Assembly: GCA_032622095.1 (NCBI GenBank)
Contig: CP136061.1
Location: 41,793,797 to 41,857,796, forward strand
Reading direction: 5' to 3'
Length of the DNA stretch: 64,000 bases
Source of the DNA: Siphonodentalium dalli
Lineage: Eukaryota; Mollusca; Scaphopoda; Gadilida; Siphonodentaliidae
Part shown: positions 47,309-59,211 of the stretch, piece after piece
Position numbering within the stretch: the stretch's first letter is position 1
Layout: the number at the start of each line of letters is the position of its first letter
Made by a program: the position numbers and the translations under genes
Notes under the pieces: generated by a model
What the model was told of the DNA's origin: nothing
The model's database searches: none
What the model saw: the letters and a program-made list of their open reading frames with translations, nothing else

Positions 47309-47412
47309 GCAGTCCCCTTTATAAATCACATCAATATCACCATGCGTATTGACAATATTGTCACATGTAAAAGATGAACTATGATATTCTCTCTCCCCGT
47401 CATGCTGATTAT

Positions 47413-47641
47413 AATTGTAGCAATTATAATAGACTACTTCAATTCAAATCAAATTTAGATATGTATCTCTAGCTGGTTAGAACAAAAGTGAGACGGAATA
47501 AAAATATTGGCGCGGAAATATTTTTCACTCTTTGTTCGAATCGACCAATGAAATCGGTGAGCTTCCAGTGAGTAGATTCATGACCCCTGAACTAATGAAC
47601 CCTGGGCATTAGGTTATTTGTAAACAAATAAGGCCAATGAC
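47413..47641 (-). repeat. Ngaro split direct repeat A1 (229 bp), 5' end
   Basis: Left terminal repeat on the coding strand. It presumably contains the promoter and RNA start, but no core motif is clear enough to name. Ends with AATGAC at 47636-47641, followed by host sequence tatgtcc. Confidence 0.95.
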
Positions 47642-49794
47642 TATGTCCATAACATTACCTGAGTCATGTCTCTAATTTAAAAAAAATTGAGATCTATTAT
47701 GGAAAAAAATTGAGATCTATTATGGGATCAAAGTTCACAACCTTGGTCATTTAAATTAATTGCTTAGAATATAACCACAATTTAAACATGTTTTAAAAGC
47801 TCCACCAAGGGCACCATTCAGTAGGGCTTACATTCCAGATGCCACTTTTATTATGAAACTGGCATACCAGTTGATATGGGAATAATTATGGAGTCTGAGT
47901 ACAAGTTAATGCCATTTATATTGAGTCCTGCATACATGATATATTTCACTAATCTCGCATACACTATATGTATGTACCATCAATATATGATGAGTTTACA
48001 TCAATTACAGGGGTTGGTGGGACACATATACATGCTACCAGTATACTGTATTACAAATAAATAGTATGTTACACTTTATACACTACATTTCATTATGTTT
48101 GCAGTGCCATTTTATCAATCTGAAATACTTGATATTTAAAAACATCCACCAAATATCAAATCTTTGGGCCATGATATCATAAACTTCCCTGGTCCTATAC
48201 CTACCCTGATACCCACATACAAAAAAACCCTACCGGTAAGACTTACCAGGTAGTAGCAAATATTTCATTTACATTTCATATCCATATTTTGTCCTTATAG
48301 TACTTAAATTGTCTGTTGGATATACTATGTATAGTGAATGGCGGCAGATGTAGGCCTATATATTTAATTATTTGTGTGATATCTATAGATTTTCAATATC
48401 AAAATAACAGTTTAAATATTTAAACCTACCTGCAAGTATAAGTTAAGTAAAATCGCACATATAATATATAGGCCTACCCACCTACTCTTAAATATAGTCT
48501 ATGGTATGGGGAAACAATAATTTTTAAGTTCTGTTATTAGCATACAGCACTATATAATATAATATTAATATTGTGTCATTTTCAGCAAAGGGTGTGGTAC
48601 CGCTACTTACAATGTGATAGACATGTGTCACGCAATCATGATTAATTTACCTTATGGTGTCAATCATTATGAGGTGCCATGGAGATACAATCATCCTCTA
48701 TGTTTTCCAAAAATAACCGATGACATTATGTTCTTATATTCATGGCTACACTACATGCCTACTGCTATGTAATATATTGGCAAACATAACTTACAATACC
48801 CAGTATTTATTCAAGAATTTATAAATTATAGCATCTCTGTGTCATGTATATCATTAATATTAAATATGATGAGTTTATTTGGGAAATTTTGATGTAGTTA
48901 TAAAAATATATTGCGTTGATGTGTGTGAAAATTTCAATCTTTGTTAAATATTAAAATAAAAAAGAAGCATATGTAGCCTAAATTTCCCAAATTATCATTC
49001 TCTGATTTCTCATATACCATGAACGCAAGTACTAAGCAAGGCTCAACATGAGTAAAATACATTTATATATAGCCTTAAATGTTTGAACACTCACTAATTA
49101 ATTAATCTTTCTTCAGAACAAAAAAAAAATCACATGTAGCCTATTTATAAATCTATAAACCTAGTACATAATTAAATATTTGATATTATCAGAATTCTTG
49201 TTTTAATGGGTAATGCTTGAAATGACTAAGTATTTGATTCCAAATATTAAATTATTAATGTATCAATGACTAAGGGAGTAAGGGTGTGGCTAGTGCAGCC
49301 CAATGAATGTACATTACCACATAGCAACTACTTGAACTAGCATTGATGTTAATTTTTGTTATTGACTTGAGAAGCCTCAGAATTGTGTAAAATCTCACAG
49401 GGCTCCACGGTCCACCCACACTTTGATTTTGACACTTTTGACTCTTCATAGCCGCCAGAGCCAACAAGCATGGAATTATTCTGTAATGTTTCCAAATGAA
49501 TTTTATTTTAAGTTTATGTTTCAATATTTGGTACGCCGGCATTTTAATTTAAAATTTGCATCACCACAGTTATGAATTGAATGATCTCAGCCAAAATTTC
49601 GACATTGAATAACAAACGAAAATTGGCAAGAAAGACAGCGTAATTTGGTTGAAATAAATACTCATTTGCTTTAAAATATATTTTTTTCATGTTGGTGGAT
49701 TAAAGTATGATATATAGTCACAAATGTTGCTTTTTGTCTGATTGTTTATTCTTTTATAGGCCTACTATTTCGATTTTGTTTACACACAAGGCGA
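47642..49794. other. Intergenic, no gene recognised
   Basis: Strongly AT-rich sequence over 2 kb. A two-copy 'aaaaaattgagatctattat' repeat is near 47685-47725. Short ORFs have no domain or unusual length. Nothing else supported. Confidence 0.4.
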
Positions 49795-49955
49795 ATAGCG
49801 CTGCGGTAACCAATGACGCCATTCGCTCTTCTATCCTACCAGAATGGCGGATGCTGGCGACGTCATGCATTACGTTGAGCCAATAGGAAGTGAACCTTCC
49901 CGTTGTATATATATTCCCTGCTCTTGATGTTGCCTGTATTACCAAATCCATCAGG
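49795..49955 (+). promoter_or_regulatory. 5' flank of the zinc-finger pseudogene, with an inverted relative at 41.8-41.9 kb
   Basis: 'gacgccatt...', 'tatcctaccagaatggcg' and 'agtgaaccttcccgttg' here are repeated in reverse order at 41819-41935. The region is slightly GC-richer than its surroundings and lies directly upstream of the first ATG of the zinc-finger frame, so it may be a promoter or 5' UTR duplicated elsewhere. Whether it was a promoter is inference. Confidence 0.4.
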
Positions 49956-50291
49956 ATGATCACAAAAACTACAAGCGAGACACTTGCTGTTAAGTTTCCG
50001 ATGGAACATACAGACGAGAGGAGTGAAAAGGCTAATAGAACAGAAATACGAAACTCTCCGACGAATGGCGGAAAAATGGGGGAAGGCGAAGATAGCGTTG
50101 AACATGTAAACGAGTTGGATATGCAGGAATTCCACTCCTCCAATGTCTGTGGGGAGGAATTTGGGAACAAAACTGTCTTGAATTCACATAGGGCGAATTG
50201 TCACTCGACAAAGGAACAAGGGAATGACAAACAATTTGTGTGTGAACTTTGTGGTACCAAATCATACTTGTGGAAGCAATCACTTCTAAGG
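49956..50291 (+). pseudogene. Zinc-finger gene, 5' part before the transposon
   Basis: From the ATG at 49956 the frame reads a module found again downstream: KFPMEHT.., RNSPTNGGK, HVNELDMQEFHSSN, then a damaged C2H2 finger (VCGEEFGNKTVLNSHRANCH) and a C2HC-type finger (FVCELCGTKSYLWKQSLLR). The second finger is cut before its His-x3-Cys by a 2.8-kb transposon. The gene continues at 53094. The first finger has lost the start of its Cys pair (only VC remains after a short deletion), so this module was already decaying. Confidence 0.8.
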
Positions 50292-53093
50292 CCCGCTGGA
50301 CAAAACAAGTGTCCACTTAACCGCGGTGCGGTTTGCGTTGACACCGCGGCCGAACTGCAACTACACCGCGGCTCCACCGGCTGACTGCAGTTCGACCGCG
50401 GTGTACTTGCCGTTCGACCGCGGTGTACTTGCCGTTCGGCCGCGGCGTACTTGCCGTTCGACCGCGGTGTACATGCCGTTCTTTGAATGATGTTGAAAAA
50501 CATAAAGAGGGCACCATAAATGAGGCTTGGTTGAAGCCATTGTCTAAATACCGTCCGCCAGACGGTCTATTATATGTTTGAGAGTTAATCTGTCTGGTGA
50601 CAAGGTGTGATAATCTTTTAAGTAGTCAACGTCCCACCAGTAAACTGTCATAAAATCAAGGTGTCATAATCCATCTTGATTGGAAAAGGCTCCCGCTGAT
50701 AATTATTAGGCGACACAGAAGTGTGATGTTGCCGACAACAGACTTCATCTAGATTTGGCAGCACGTGTCTTTTTGAGAAATAAGCATTGGAATGCCGTGC
50801 ACACGTGGCAGCCTCGTCATTAGAGAATTGAATCACCATGCTGTCATTTAAGACTGATTATAAAATAAGGATTATGGTTTGTTGTCGCATCCTTCTTTGA
50901 ACTGTTTGTTTGCCCATGTTGAAATATTTGTTATTGTGATGTTGTTTAGTCTTGTTAAAATATATTTTTTTTACATTAATTTAAACTATTATTTGGTTTG
51001 ATTACAGTGACTATACATCCACCCATGTGGACCTCCTTTTGGAATTCACTGCCGTCCATTGAATGTATACAAATCTGTGCCAGAATTGTCTTCAGAATGA
51101 ACAATAAAGAGCGTTTGTGCGTGATACGGTATTTTTCGCCCGCGAAGATTTTATGAACCTAAATATTCAAATCCTTTCAATACCGCGGTGGTTACTTTAA
51201 AGACAAAACCGCGGCAGCATGCCAATTGACCTTTGATAAAACTTGAAAGGGAATATCGAGGAGAAAGTGACATGTCACAATCATGTTAACTCAAACAATT
51301 ACGATGTAGCAAACAATGTCATTGCTACAGTCCTGCGCACAATTTCTGAATAATGCTGACATGATAAATTGTAATTCGCGTGCACCTGGCATTTGAGATG
51401 TACAGATGTGCGCAAAATTAACGGCGGTTATCAACCTCCCAATCAAGAGTTTCACTCACTTTTTTGTGGCAATATACGTAAACAATACTTTATAATGGAT
51501 ATATAACAAAATAAAAAATGAATGATGCATGCATGGTTTATACATCCATTGAATAAAAACGACCACGTGGTTCGTTTTTGTGGATTTGCAATAGATCGGA
51601 TATGGGAGATCATGGGATGATTAGAATTGTGCTAAATTAATCGGCTTTCTGTGAAAACACGACACCAGAGCCCATTACTTCAACAAAACGGGAATATCTG
51701 AGAATGTACTTCCGTTGTGAAAACAAAAGTATCGTGGTTCTCCGTTTTTTTTATTGGCGTATACGGCGGCGCTGAGATATTCCAATGTTTATTTATTTAT
51801 TAAACTCTATTTCTCTTTCACCCTTGAATGAAGTAATTACAGTAAGCACGTTTGTTGAGATATACTTGTCAATATATGTCATAGCTGTCTGGTTTTTAAA
51901 ATCCAGATTCCTACATAAATTATACCAGTAATAAACGCATGCACGCATGACGTATTGACCGCGTGGTTGTTTGTGCACGCGAGGTTTTCCCCGAATTATC
52001 TGCATTTTCTGATCAGGGCTAGTGGTTTTCATAACTTGTCAACATGACAATTTTTATTTCAATATGATGACTAAAATCTTATCTGTAGGAGTGTTGGTAG
52101 AGAATACAATAAATTGTGTATTTTCAATAGCTTAATTGTTAATGCATAATACAACGGAAAAAATTAAATGAATTGATAAGCTTACCGCCCACCCCTAATT
52201 TTGGGGTGTCCGTTCGGGGAAACGTGTGCATTATTCCCTTTGACCTTATACACGTGTCCCATCACAATTATAAAAAAAAATTCAACACACATTGTTTGTG
52301 TAATCTTTATTCAGTCAAATACCGTGGAATTATAGAGCAAAGTGTAAAATGTCGCGTATTTCCAGTTTCTGGCACTGGCAGTTAAATTTTACTTGGCAAT
52401 GGATTTGCCACATATATGGTTTGAGAATATTACACTTTTATTTATTATGCTCATTTGATCATATTTTTTTTCAAAAATAATAGCAACTCTAATAAAATCA
52501 TGGGAATCATTTTATTTACTAATTCTCGGTTATGGTGTCAAAGCAAACCACATTAGAACAAAATATCGGTAAGCTCCCCCCACAGCCAACCGATTAGAGC
52601 AGAGAATAAAATATCACAAACTAATCCTGGATGATTGACAGGTGTATGTCGACGTGATAGCATGCACGGGATTGACGCATGACTTAAAGTTTTTTTTATA
52701 TTTGACAACAAAGTTCCATTAAAATCTTCGTTAGATCGTTGAAACAGTTGGGTTAAATATAAATGTGATTTGCATAATGACATTAAAGCCGATATTTACG
52801 GATTTAAATTTCCTGTAATTAAAAATACTAACCTTCGTATAAACACATGTTTTAAACTCGAGAAAAAAGACGATACAAACCAGGAATCTAACCCCGGTGT
52901 ACATGCCGTTCGGCCGCGGTGTACATGCCGTTCGGCCGCGGTGTGCTTGCCGTTCGACCGCGGTGTACTTACCGTTCGACCGCGGTGTACTTACCGTTCG
53001 ACCGCGGTGCTCAACCGCGGTTACACAAAGTGACACCGCGCCCGAACGGCAAGTACACCGCGGTGGCAGGTGACACTTGTTTTGTCCAGCGGG
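50292..53093. mobile_element. 2.8-kb non-autonomous transposon with CCGCGG iterons
   Basis: Inverted ends CCCGCTGGACAAAACAAGTG enclose 2802 bp and split a zinc-finger frame. Just inside both ends are clusters of a roughly 22-bp GC-rich unit, 'gttcgaccgcggtgtacttg', each with a CCGCGG core: about seven cores at 50328-50470 and seven or more at 52897-53065, with two more near 51184 and 51210. Most units in both clusters face the same way; the outermost right-hand ones are reversed. The interior is AT-rich and lacks a recognisable transposase, so it is non-autonomous. No target duplication is evident, and about a dozen bases of the zinc-finger sequence seem to be missing at the junction. Superfamily unknown. 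Confidence 0.85.
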
Positions 53094-55617
53094 GTACACG
53101 CGGTGTCGAGGAGACAGTGGACACAGATTCATACAGATTTTCCTGCGATGATTGTGGGAAGAAATTTGAAAAGAGCACTGCCTTGACTTCACACATGATA
53201 TATTGGCATTCATCAGAAGGACGAGGGAATGGCCATACATTCCCATGTGAAGTTTGTGGTATCAGATCATATTTCTCAAAGAAGTCACTTAAAAGACATA
53301 TGCTTACATGTACACGGAGTGATGAGACGACACAGGACACGCATTCAGATTCTTCCAAATTTACCGCTGATATCGAGACGCATGTTAATTGTTCAATGGA
53401 GCTTACTAGTACGGGAGAAATGAAAGAGAAATCTCAGAGACCAGAATTACGGAACTCTCCTAAGAATTGTGGGAAAACAGAGAAAGCCGGAGACATTGGT
53501 GATCTTGTAAATGGGTCAAATATGGTGGAATTCCATTCTTCATTTGCAAAATTTTCCTGCGATGATTGTGGGAAGACATTTGATAAGAGCACTGCCTTGA
53601 ATTCACACATGATATATTGGCATTCATCAGAGGGACGAGGACATGACAACAAATTCCCATGTGAAGTTTGTGGTATCAAATCATATTTAACAAAGAATTC
53701 AATTAAAAGGCATATGCTGACATGTACACGGATCGATGAGAAGACACGGGACATAGATTCAGATTCTGCCAAATTTACTGCTGATATGAACGAGACACAT
53801 GTTGATTTTCCAATGGAACTTACGGAAGCGAGAAATGGAAATTGTCAGGGAATGGAATTAAAGAATCGAGAGAGAAAACAAACAACACGAAACACGAGAC
53901 AAATGTTGATTTTCCAATGGAACTTACAGAAGAGATAGAAGGGAAATCTCAGATAATAAAATTACGGAACTCTCAAAAGAATTGTGGCAAAACCTGCGAT
54001 GAAGGTGGGGACCGTAATGATCATTTAAACGAGTCGAATTTTGAGGACTTCCATTCGTTTTTTCTCAAATTTTCTTGCGATGTCTGTGGGAAGAAATTTG
54101 AGGATAATAAATATGGTGCATTGGCACTCACTGGATGGACGAGGAAATGACAACAAATTCCCATGTGAACTGTGTGGTATCAAATCATATGTGACAAAGA
54201 AATCACTCACAGCGCATATGCTTACATGTGAACGGAGTGGTGAGATGATGTTCGAAACAGATTCTTCTGCCAAATTTTCATGTGATGTATGTAGGAAGAA
54301 ATTTAAGAAGAACACTACATTCAATTCACATATGATATATTGTCACTCGTCAAAGGGACGAAATAACAAATTCTTGTGTGAACTTTGTGGTATCAAATCA
54401 TATGTTTTAAAGAGGTCACTTCTAAAGCATATGCGTACATGTTCACGTGCAGGAGAGACGTTGGACAGAGATTCATATAAATTTTCCTGCCGTCTTTGTG
54501 GGAAAAAATTTGAAAATTACAAAAGCTTGAATTCACACATGAGGTATTGGCATTCATCAAAGGGTCGAGGAAATTACAAAAAATTCTCTTGTGAACTCAG
54601 AAGTCATATGCTGATACACCGAAATAAGATGAGACAAATGCGGAAGAAACCCACGGGGCGAGTGAAGTACGGGAAATATTTTCAATGTGAAGAGTGCAGC
54701 CCTGCCAAGTCGTTTATATTCAAGATAGCACCGAGAAAGCATATGCTTTCGCATAGAAGAGAAAAGAAACATGCTTGTCCACATTGTGACAAACGTTTTT
54801 ATCGAACGGATGAACTGACAAATCATAAAAAGGTACACTCTAAGAACCGAAATGCCATTGAAAATATAGAAAGTGTAGGCAGTCCCGAAACTATAGGAAG
54901 TGTAGGAACTCCAGAAAGTGGCGCGGAAGCAGGGGTATGTAAAGGAAACGAAAGCTCGGCTGAAACTCAAGCAAGTGAAATGAATTTGTGTCTGGGCGTG
55001 TATCGAACAGAAGCCCAGCGTCAACAAATCGATAAACCTGATAAAAGCTTAACACAGAACTCACGTGGAAACGTCGAAGGCCGGACTGCAAGTGCATACG
55101 TTACCGAGAATGATCGTGGGGTGAGTAAACCATTGTGTATGTCAGAGGAAAGCTCTAGAGACAATTGTCTTGTGATAGGGGAGAACAAGCAGACGCTCTG
55201 GATCTGTTATATATGTGGTAAATCGTTTAATCGATGTGGAAATTTGAATGCTCATATTTCAGTTCACACTGGCGTTATGCCTTATGTATGCCCTGTGTGT
55301 GAGAAACGTTTCAGAAAAAAGCGAGCATGCAGACTCATCTCGCGATACATTCATCTGAGAAACCGTGGGTGTGCGAGCGGTGTGGTAAAGGATTCAGATG
55401 TCAGAGTAATTTGAGTTCACACCAAAGGATTCATTCGGATGTAAAAGCGTACAAATGCACAGTGTGTGGACATGCATTCCATGACCCAAGGAATTTGTTG
55501 ACACACAGATACACACATGTTGGTGCCAAGCTGTATCCCTGCAGTCATTGTGGTGACGGATCCTCCAGGAAGCAGTTTATCTCCAATCACATTTTGAAAC
55601 ACCATAAATCTGAATAA
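53094..55617 (+). pseudogene. Zinc-finger gene of alternating C2H2/C2HC modules, 3' part
   Basis: Continuation of the frame broken at 50291. It carries three to four repeats of a module of about 110-120 residues: acidic linker (ETHVDFPMELT, ELRNSPKNCGKT, EFHSS), a C2H2 finger (FSCDDCGKKFEKSTALTSHM then IYWH), and a C2HC finger (FPCEVCGIRSYFSKKSLKRH then MLTC). Then come CDKRFYRTDELTNHKKVH, a linker, and four classical fingers at the 3' end (ICGKSFNRCGNLNAHISVH to CGDGSSRKQFISNH). The frame shifts near 53890, 54110 and 55320 and ends at TAA 55615-55617. Internal finger frames of 339 and 457 codons remain but no single protein. Probably inactivated recently, by the transposon and indels. Confidence 0.85.
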
Positions 55618-55858
55618 CCGTTATCTTCGCCTGCTAAATCTAATTTGATAACCACATGATAATCGACGGCATTTGTGTCGTTTGCTTTGTATCATCAACT
55701 GCCGTTTCCTTGTAACACAGACAACGATGAGTCACAGTGACAATATATACCTGCGAATATGTATGATTATACAGCCAGCTGGCCACATATATGGTGCTGC
55801 AGTATTTTATTCCGTTTACACTGTATCATAAATCGCGAATTCATTACCGAACACTACG
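55618..55858. other. Short spacer 3' of the zinc-finger pseudogene
   Basis: Non-coding, with no clear polyadenylation signal before the satellite begins. Nothing else supported. Confidence 0.4.
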
Positions 55859-57182
55859 AATGATCGCACAGTGACGCCAATACATTTTATATGAGGACCC
55901 CCACCTCGAGTCATTATCATATGAATCGCACAGTGACGCCGATACATTTTATGTGAGGACACCCACCTCGAGTCATTGTCATATGAATCGCACAGTGACA
56001 CCAATACATTTTATGTGAGGACTCCCACCTCGAGTCATTATATGAATCGCACAGTGACGCCAATACATTTTATGTGAGGACTGGACTCCCACCTCGAGTC
56101 ATTATCATATGAATCGCACAGTGACACCAATACATTTTATGTGAGGACTCCCATCTCGAGTCATTGTCATATGAATCGCACAGTGACACCAATACATTTT
56201 ATGTGAGGACTCCCACCTCGAGTCATTGTCATATGAATCGCACAGTGACACCAATACATTTTATGTGAGGACTCCCACCTCGAGTCATTATCATATGAAT
56301 CGCACAGTGACACCAATACATTTTATGTGAGGACTCCCACCTCGAGTCATTATCATATGAATCGCACAGTGACACCAATACATTTTATGTGAGGACTCCC
56401 ACCTCGAGTCATTATCATATGAATCGCACAGTGACACCAATACATTTTATGTGAGGACTCCCACCTCGAGTCATTATCATATGAATCGCACAGTGACACC
56501 AATACATTTTATGTGAGGACTCCCACCTCGAGTCATTATCATATGAATCGCACAGTGACACCAATACATTTTATATGAGGACTCCCACCTCGAGCCATTG
56601 TCATATGCATCGCACAGTGACACCAATACATTTTATGTGAGGACTCCCACCTCGAGTCATTATCATATGAATCGCACAGTGACGCCAATACATTTTATAT
56701 GAGGACTCCCATCTCGAGTCATTATCATATGAATCGCACAGTGACACCAATACATTTTATATGAGGACTCCCACCTCGAGTCATTATCATATGAATCGCA
56801 CAGTGACGCCAATACATTTTATATGAGGACTCCCACCTCGAGTCATTATCATATGCATCGCACAGTGACGCCAATACATTTTATATGAGGACTCCCACCT
56901 CGAGTCATTGTCATGTGAATCACACAGTGACACTAATACATTTTATGTGAGGACTCCCACCTCGAGTCATTATCATATGCATCGCACAGTGACACCAATA
57001 CATTTTATATGAGGACTCCCACCTCGAGTCATTATCATATGCATCGCACAGTGACACCAATACATTTTATATGAGGACTCCCATCTCGAGTCATTGTCAT
57101 ATGAATCGCACAGTGACACCAATACATTTTATATGAGGACTCACACCTCGAGTCATTGTCATATGAATCGCACAGTGACGCC
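55859..57182. repeat. 62-bp satellite, about 21 copies
   Basis: Highly regular tandem array of a 62-bp unit containing 'atgaatcgcacagtgacacc' and 'tcccacctcgagtcattatc', each with an XhoI-like ctcgag. Variants are single substitutions (gtgacacc/gtgacgcc, tgtgagg/tatgagg, atgaat/atgcat) that cluster in neighbouring units, indicating local homogenisation. One early unit lacks 'tatc' and another has an extra 'tggac'. Repeats are adjacent with no unique spacers. Confidence 0.97.
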
Positions 57183-57229
57183 GGTGGGGTCCAATTTCTA
57201 ACATTATTAGAGAGGGTTATTTTTAAAAC

Positions 57230-57485
57230 GTCTATCATCGCCCGTGAAGCACAGCTGTGGGAACACCCTAATGAACTATACCGCTATATGGTATGGCCTA
57301 AATGGTATCTTCTAAAAATTGAACAATAAAGTGTCTCACTTAATCATCATTTTACAATAAAATATTCGAAATAAAATCAATATTAATTGATAGAAGCGTT
57401 TCCGAGCATGGGTCTCCCATTCATATTTATTATTTTATACCCACTAAACTATTTCAAAATTGTTATATTAAGAGATAATCCATCT
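57230..57485. mobile_element. TTAA MITE family B, right half
   Basis: Ends 'aagagataatccatct' next to TTAA (57486-57489), and contains 'ataaaatattcgaaataaaa' and 'tgatagaagcgtttccg' as in the other family-B copies. The left end is missing, perhaps lost at the satellite boundary. Confidence 0.7.
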
Positions 57486-57489
57486 TTAA

Positions 57490-57751
57490 TATTGAAAGCA
57501 GGGGGTGTAGTACAAAATTTGCAGGAAGGTATGCCGTTTTTTTTTTTGCATCTGGCATTTTATGGGATCCACCACCCCCCCCCCCCTCCCCACAAACCTG
57601 CCAAAAAAATGATTTTCAACTCCCAATTTTTTGACAACCGCCCCCCCCCCCCCCAAATTTCATTACATTTGGTCTAAAACCGCACAAAACTACAAATATC
57701 ACTCATATGACTGGGAACTTATCTCATTTAGTTCAAATAACCTGTTTCATA
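57490..57751. repeat. T, C and A homopolymer-rich stretch
   Basis: A T run near 57538-57547, C runs near 57572-57590 and 57641-57654, and 'ccaaaaaaatg' between. Low complexity; ORFs here are not credible. Confidence 0.7.
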
Positions 57752-57982
57752 AGCTGTTTTGAAAGAAAAAAATCTGTTATAAATTGCTGATCATCTGTAA
57801 ACATAGGTCATTGTGCAGGATACACATAATTCCATAAGTTCTCACTATTTCCTTATTAGTCTGTCAACCAGCCCATTATCTAACACATTCCATACAACTA
57901 TTGTGAGATATCATCTGAGTAGATAGACATGCAAATAATTCACTGATTGGCTTGATGCACTAATGCCAGCTATTTTCCACAG
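57752..57982 (+). repeat. Direct repeat flanking the 78-bp satellite, left copy
   Basis: About 230 bp from 'ctgttttgaaag' through 'ataaattgctgatcatctgt' to 'cagctattttccacag', repeated in the same orientation at 59212-59445 with a few percent differences. Confidence 0.93.
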
Positions 57983-59211
57983 GCTGATGGGTGATGGCGT
58001 GAAGTGTTAGAAAATATACACAAAGGAACTATAATTTATTTTTGGTCAGTGGGGACCGTTCGTACAGTTGGGTGATATGGGAAACAGAGAGTCGACACAA
58101 AGGAACATCCGTTTGCGTGTGATCCGGTTACGGGGAGGATGTCAATATATTTGGTAAAACTAGAAACAATCCACACAAAAAAACGCCCATGTGTGTATGA
58201 TGGGGGAATCGTCTGTACAATCGGGTGATCTGGTGAAACACAGACAACCCACACAAACTAACGCCCATGTGTGTACGATGGGGGAATAGTCTGTACAATC
58301 GGGTGATCTGATGAAACACAGACAACCCACACAAACTAACGCCCATGTGTGTGTGATGGGGGGGGGGGGGTGTTGTCTGTACAATCGGGTGATCTGGTGA
58401 AACACAGACAACCCACACAAACTAACGCCCATGTGTGTACAATGGGGGAATCGTCTGTACAATCGGGTGATCTGGTGAAACACAGACAACCCACACAAAC
58501 TAACGCCCATGTGTGTGTGATGAGGGAATCGTCTGTACAATCGGGTGATCTGGTGAAACACAGACAACCCACACAAACTAACGCCCATGTGTGTACGATG
58601 GGGGAATAGTCTGTACAATCGGGTGATCTGATGAAACACAGACAACCCACACAAACTAACGCCCATGTGTGTGTCATGGGGGGGGTTGTCTGTACAATCG
58701 GGTGATCTGGTGAAACACACACAAACTAACGCCCATGTGTGTACAATGGGGGAATCGTCTGTACAATCGGGTGATCTGGTGAAACACAGACAACCCACAC
58801 AAACTAACGCCCATGTGTGTGTGATGGGGGAATCGTCTGTACAATCAGGTGATCTGGTGAAACACAGACAACCCACACAAACTACCGCCCATGTTTGTTT
58901 GATGGGACTCGTCTGTACAATCGGGTGATCTGGTGAAACACAGACAACCCACACAAACTACCGCCCATGTGTGTACGATGGGGGAATCGTCTGTACAATC
59001 GGGTGATCTTGTGAAACACAGACAACCCACACAAAATAACGCCCATGTGTATGATGTGTGAATCGTCTACACAATCGGGTGATATGGTGAAACACAGACA
59101 ACCCACACAAACTAACGCCCATGTGTGTGATCGGGCGAACCGGTCACCTAATCATGTGATCTTATTGAAGATGAGAGAATTCACAAATACAAATAAGTCA
59201 GTTTGGGACAG
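57983..59211 (+). pseudogene. 78-bp satellite derived from a C2H2 zinc-finger array
   Basis: About twelve units of 78 bp lie at 58190-59130, preceded by more divergent ones from about 58040. In the plus frame each unit reads GESS then VQSGDLVKHRQPTQTNAHVC then TM, which aligns with a C2H2 finger plus linker (CGKSF..SGDLVKHRRTHTGERPHVC). The unit is two codons shorter than the normal 84 bp. The second Cys, the core Phe (now Ser) and the second zinc His are lost in essentially every unit, so it cannot fold as a zinc finger. Long overlapping ORFs on the minus strand (up to 264 codons) exist only because 78 is divisible by three. Confidence 0.75.

Larger units (their letters stand above)
42202..47641 (-). 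mobile_element. Ngaro-like tyrosine-recombinase retrotransposon, near complete
   Basis: A 5440-bp element read on the minus strand, 5' to 3': repeat A1 (47641-47413), RT-RNase H ORF, tyrosine recombinase ORF, SGNH-hydrolase ORF, repeat B1 (43653-43088), repeat A2 (43087-42859), a 91-bp spacer, repeat B2 (42767-42202). This A1-ORFs-B1-A2-B2 split direct repeat layout, with no integrase, no methyltransferase and an SGNH ORF, fits the Ngaro group of the DIRS order. The two A copies (229 bp) look identical and the two B copies (566 bp) differ at only a few positions, so the insertion is young. AATGAC stands at both outer ends and at the B1/A2 junction, with no target duplication. No gag ORF is visible. 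Confidence 0.93.

Noticed and set aside
42202-47641. Retrovirus or LTR element
   Set aside because: Split direct repeats, a tyrosine recombinase in place of a DDE integrase, and no protease or envelope identify a Ngaro/DIRS-type element.
50985-51100. LINE ORF2 C-terminus (FWNSLPS reading)
   Set aside because: Only a seven-residue resemblance, with no supporting sequence around it.
55859-57182. CRISPR-like regular array
   Set aside because: The 62-bp units are adjacent with no unique spacers, and the window is animal DNA.
58036-59106. Minus-strand ORFs of up to 264 codons (CGLSVFHQITRLY-type repeats)
   Set aside because: Artefact of the 78-bp satellite; the biologically meaningful reading is the plus-strand decayed zinc finger.
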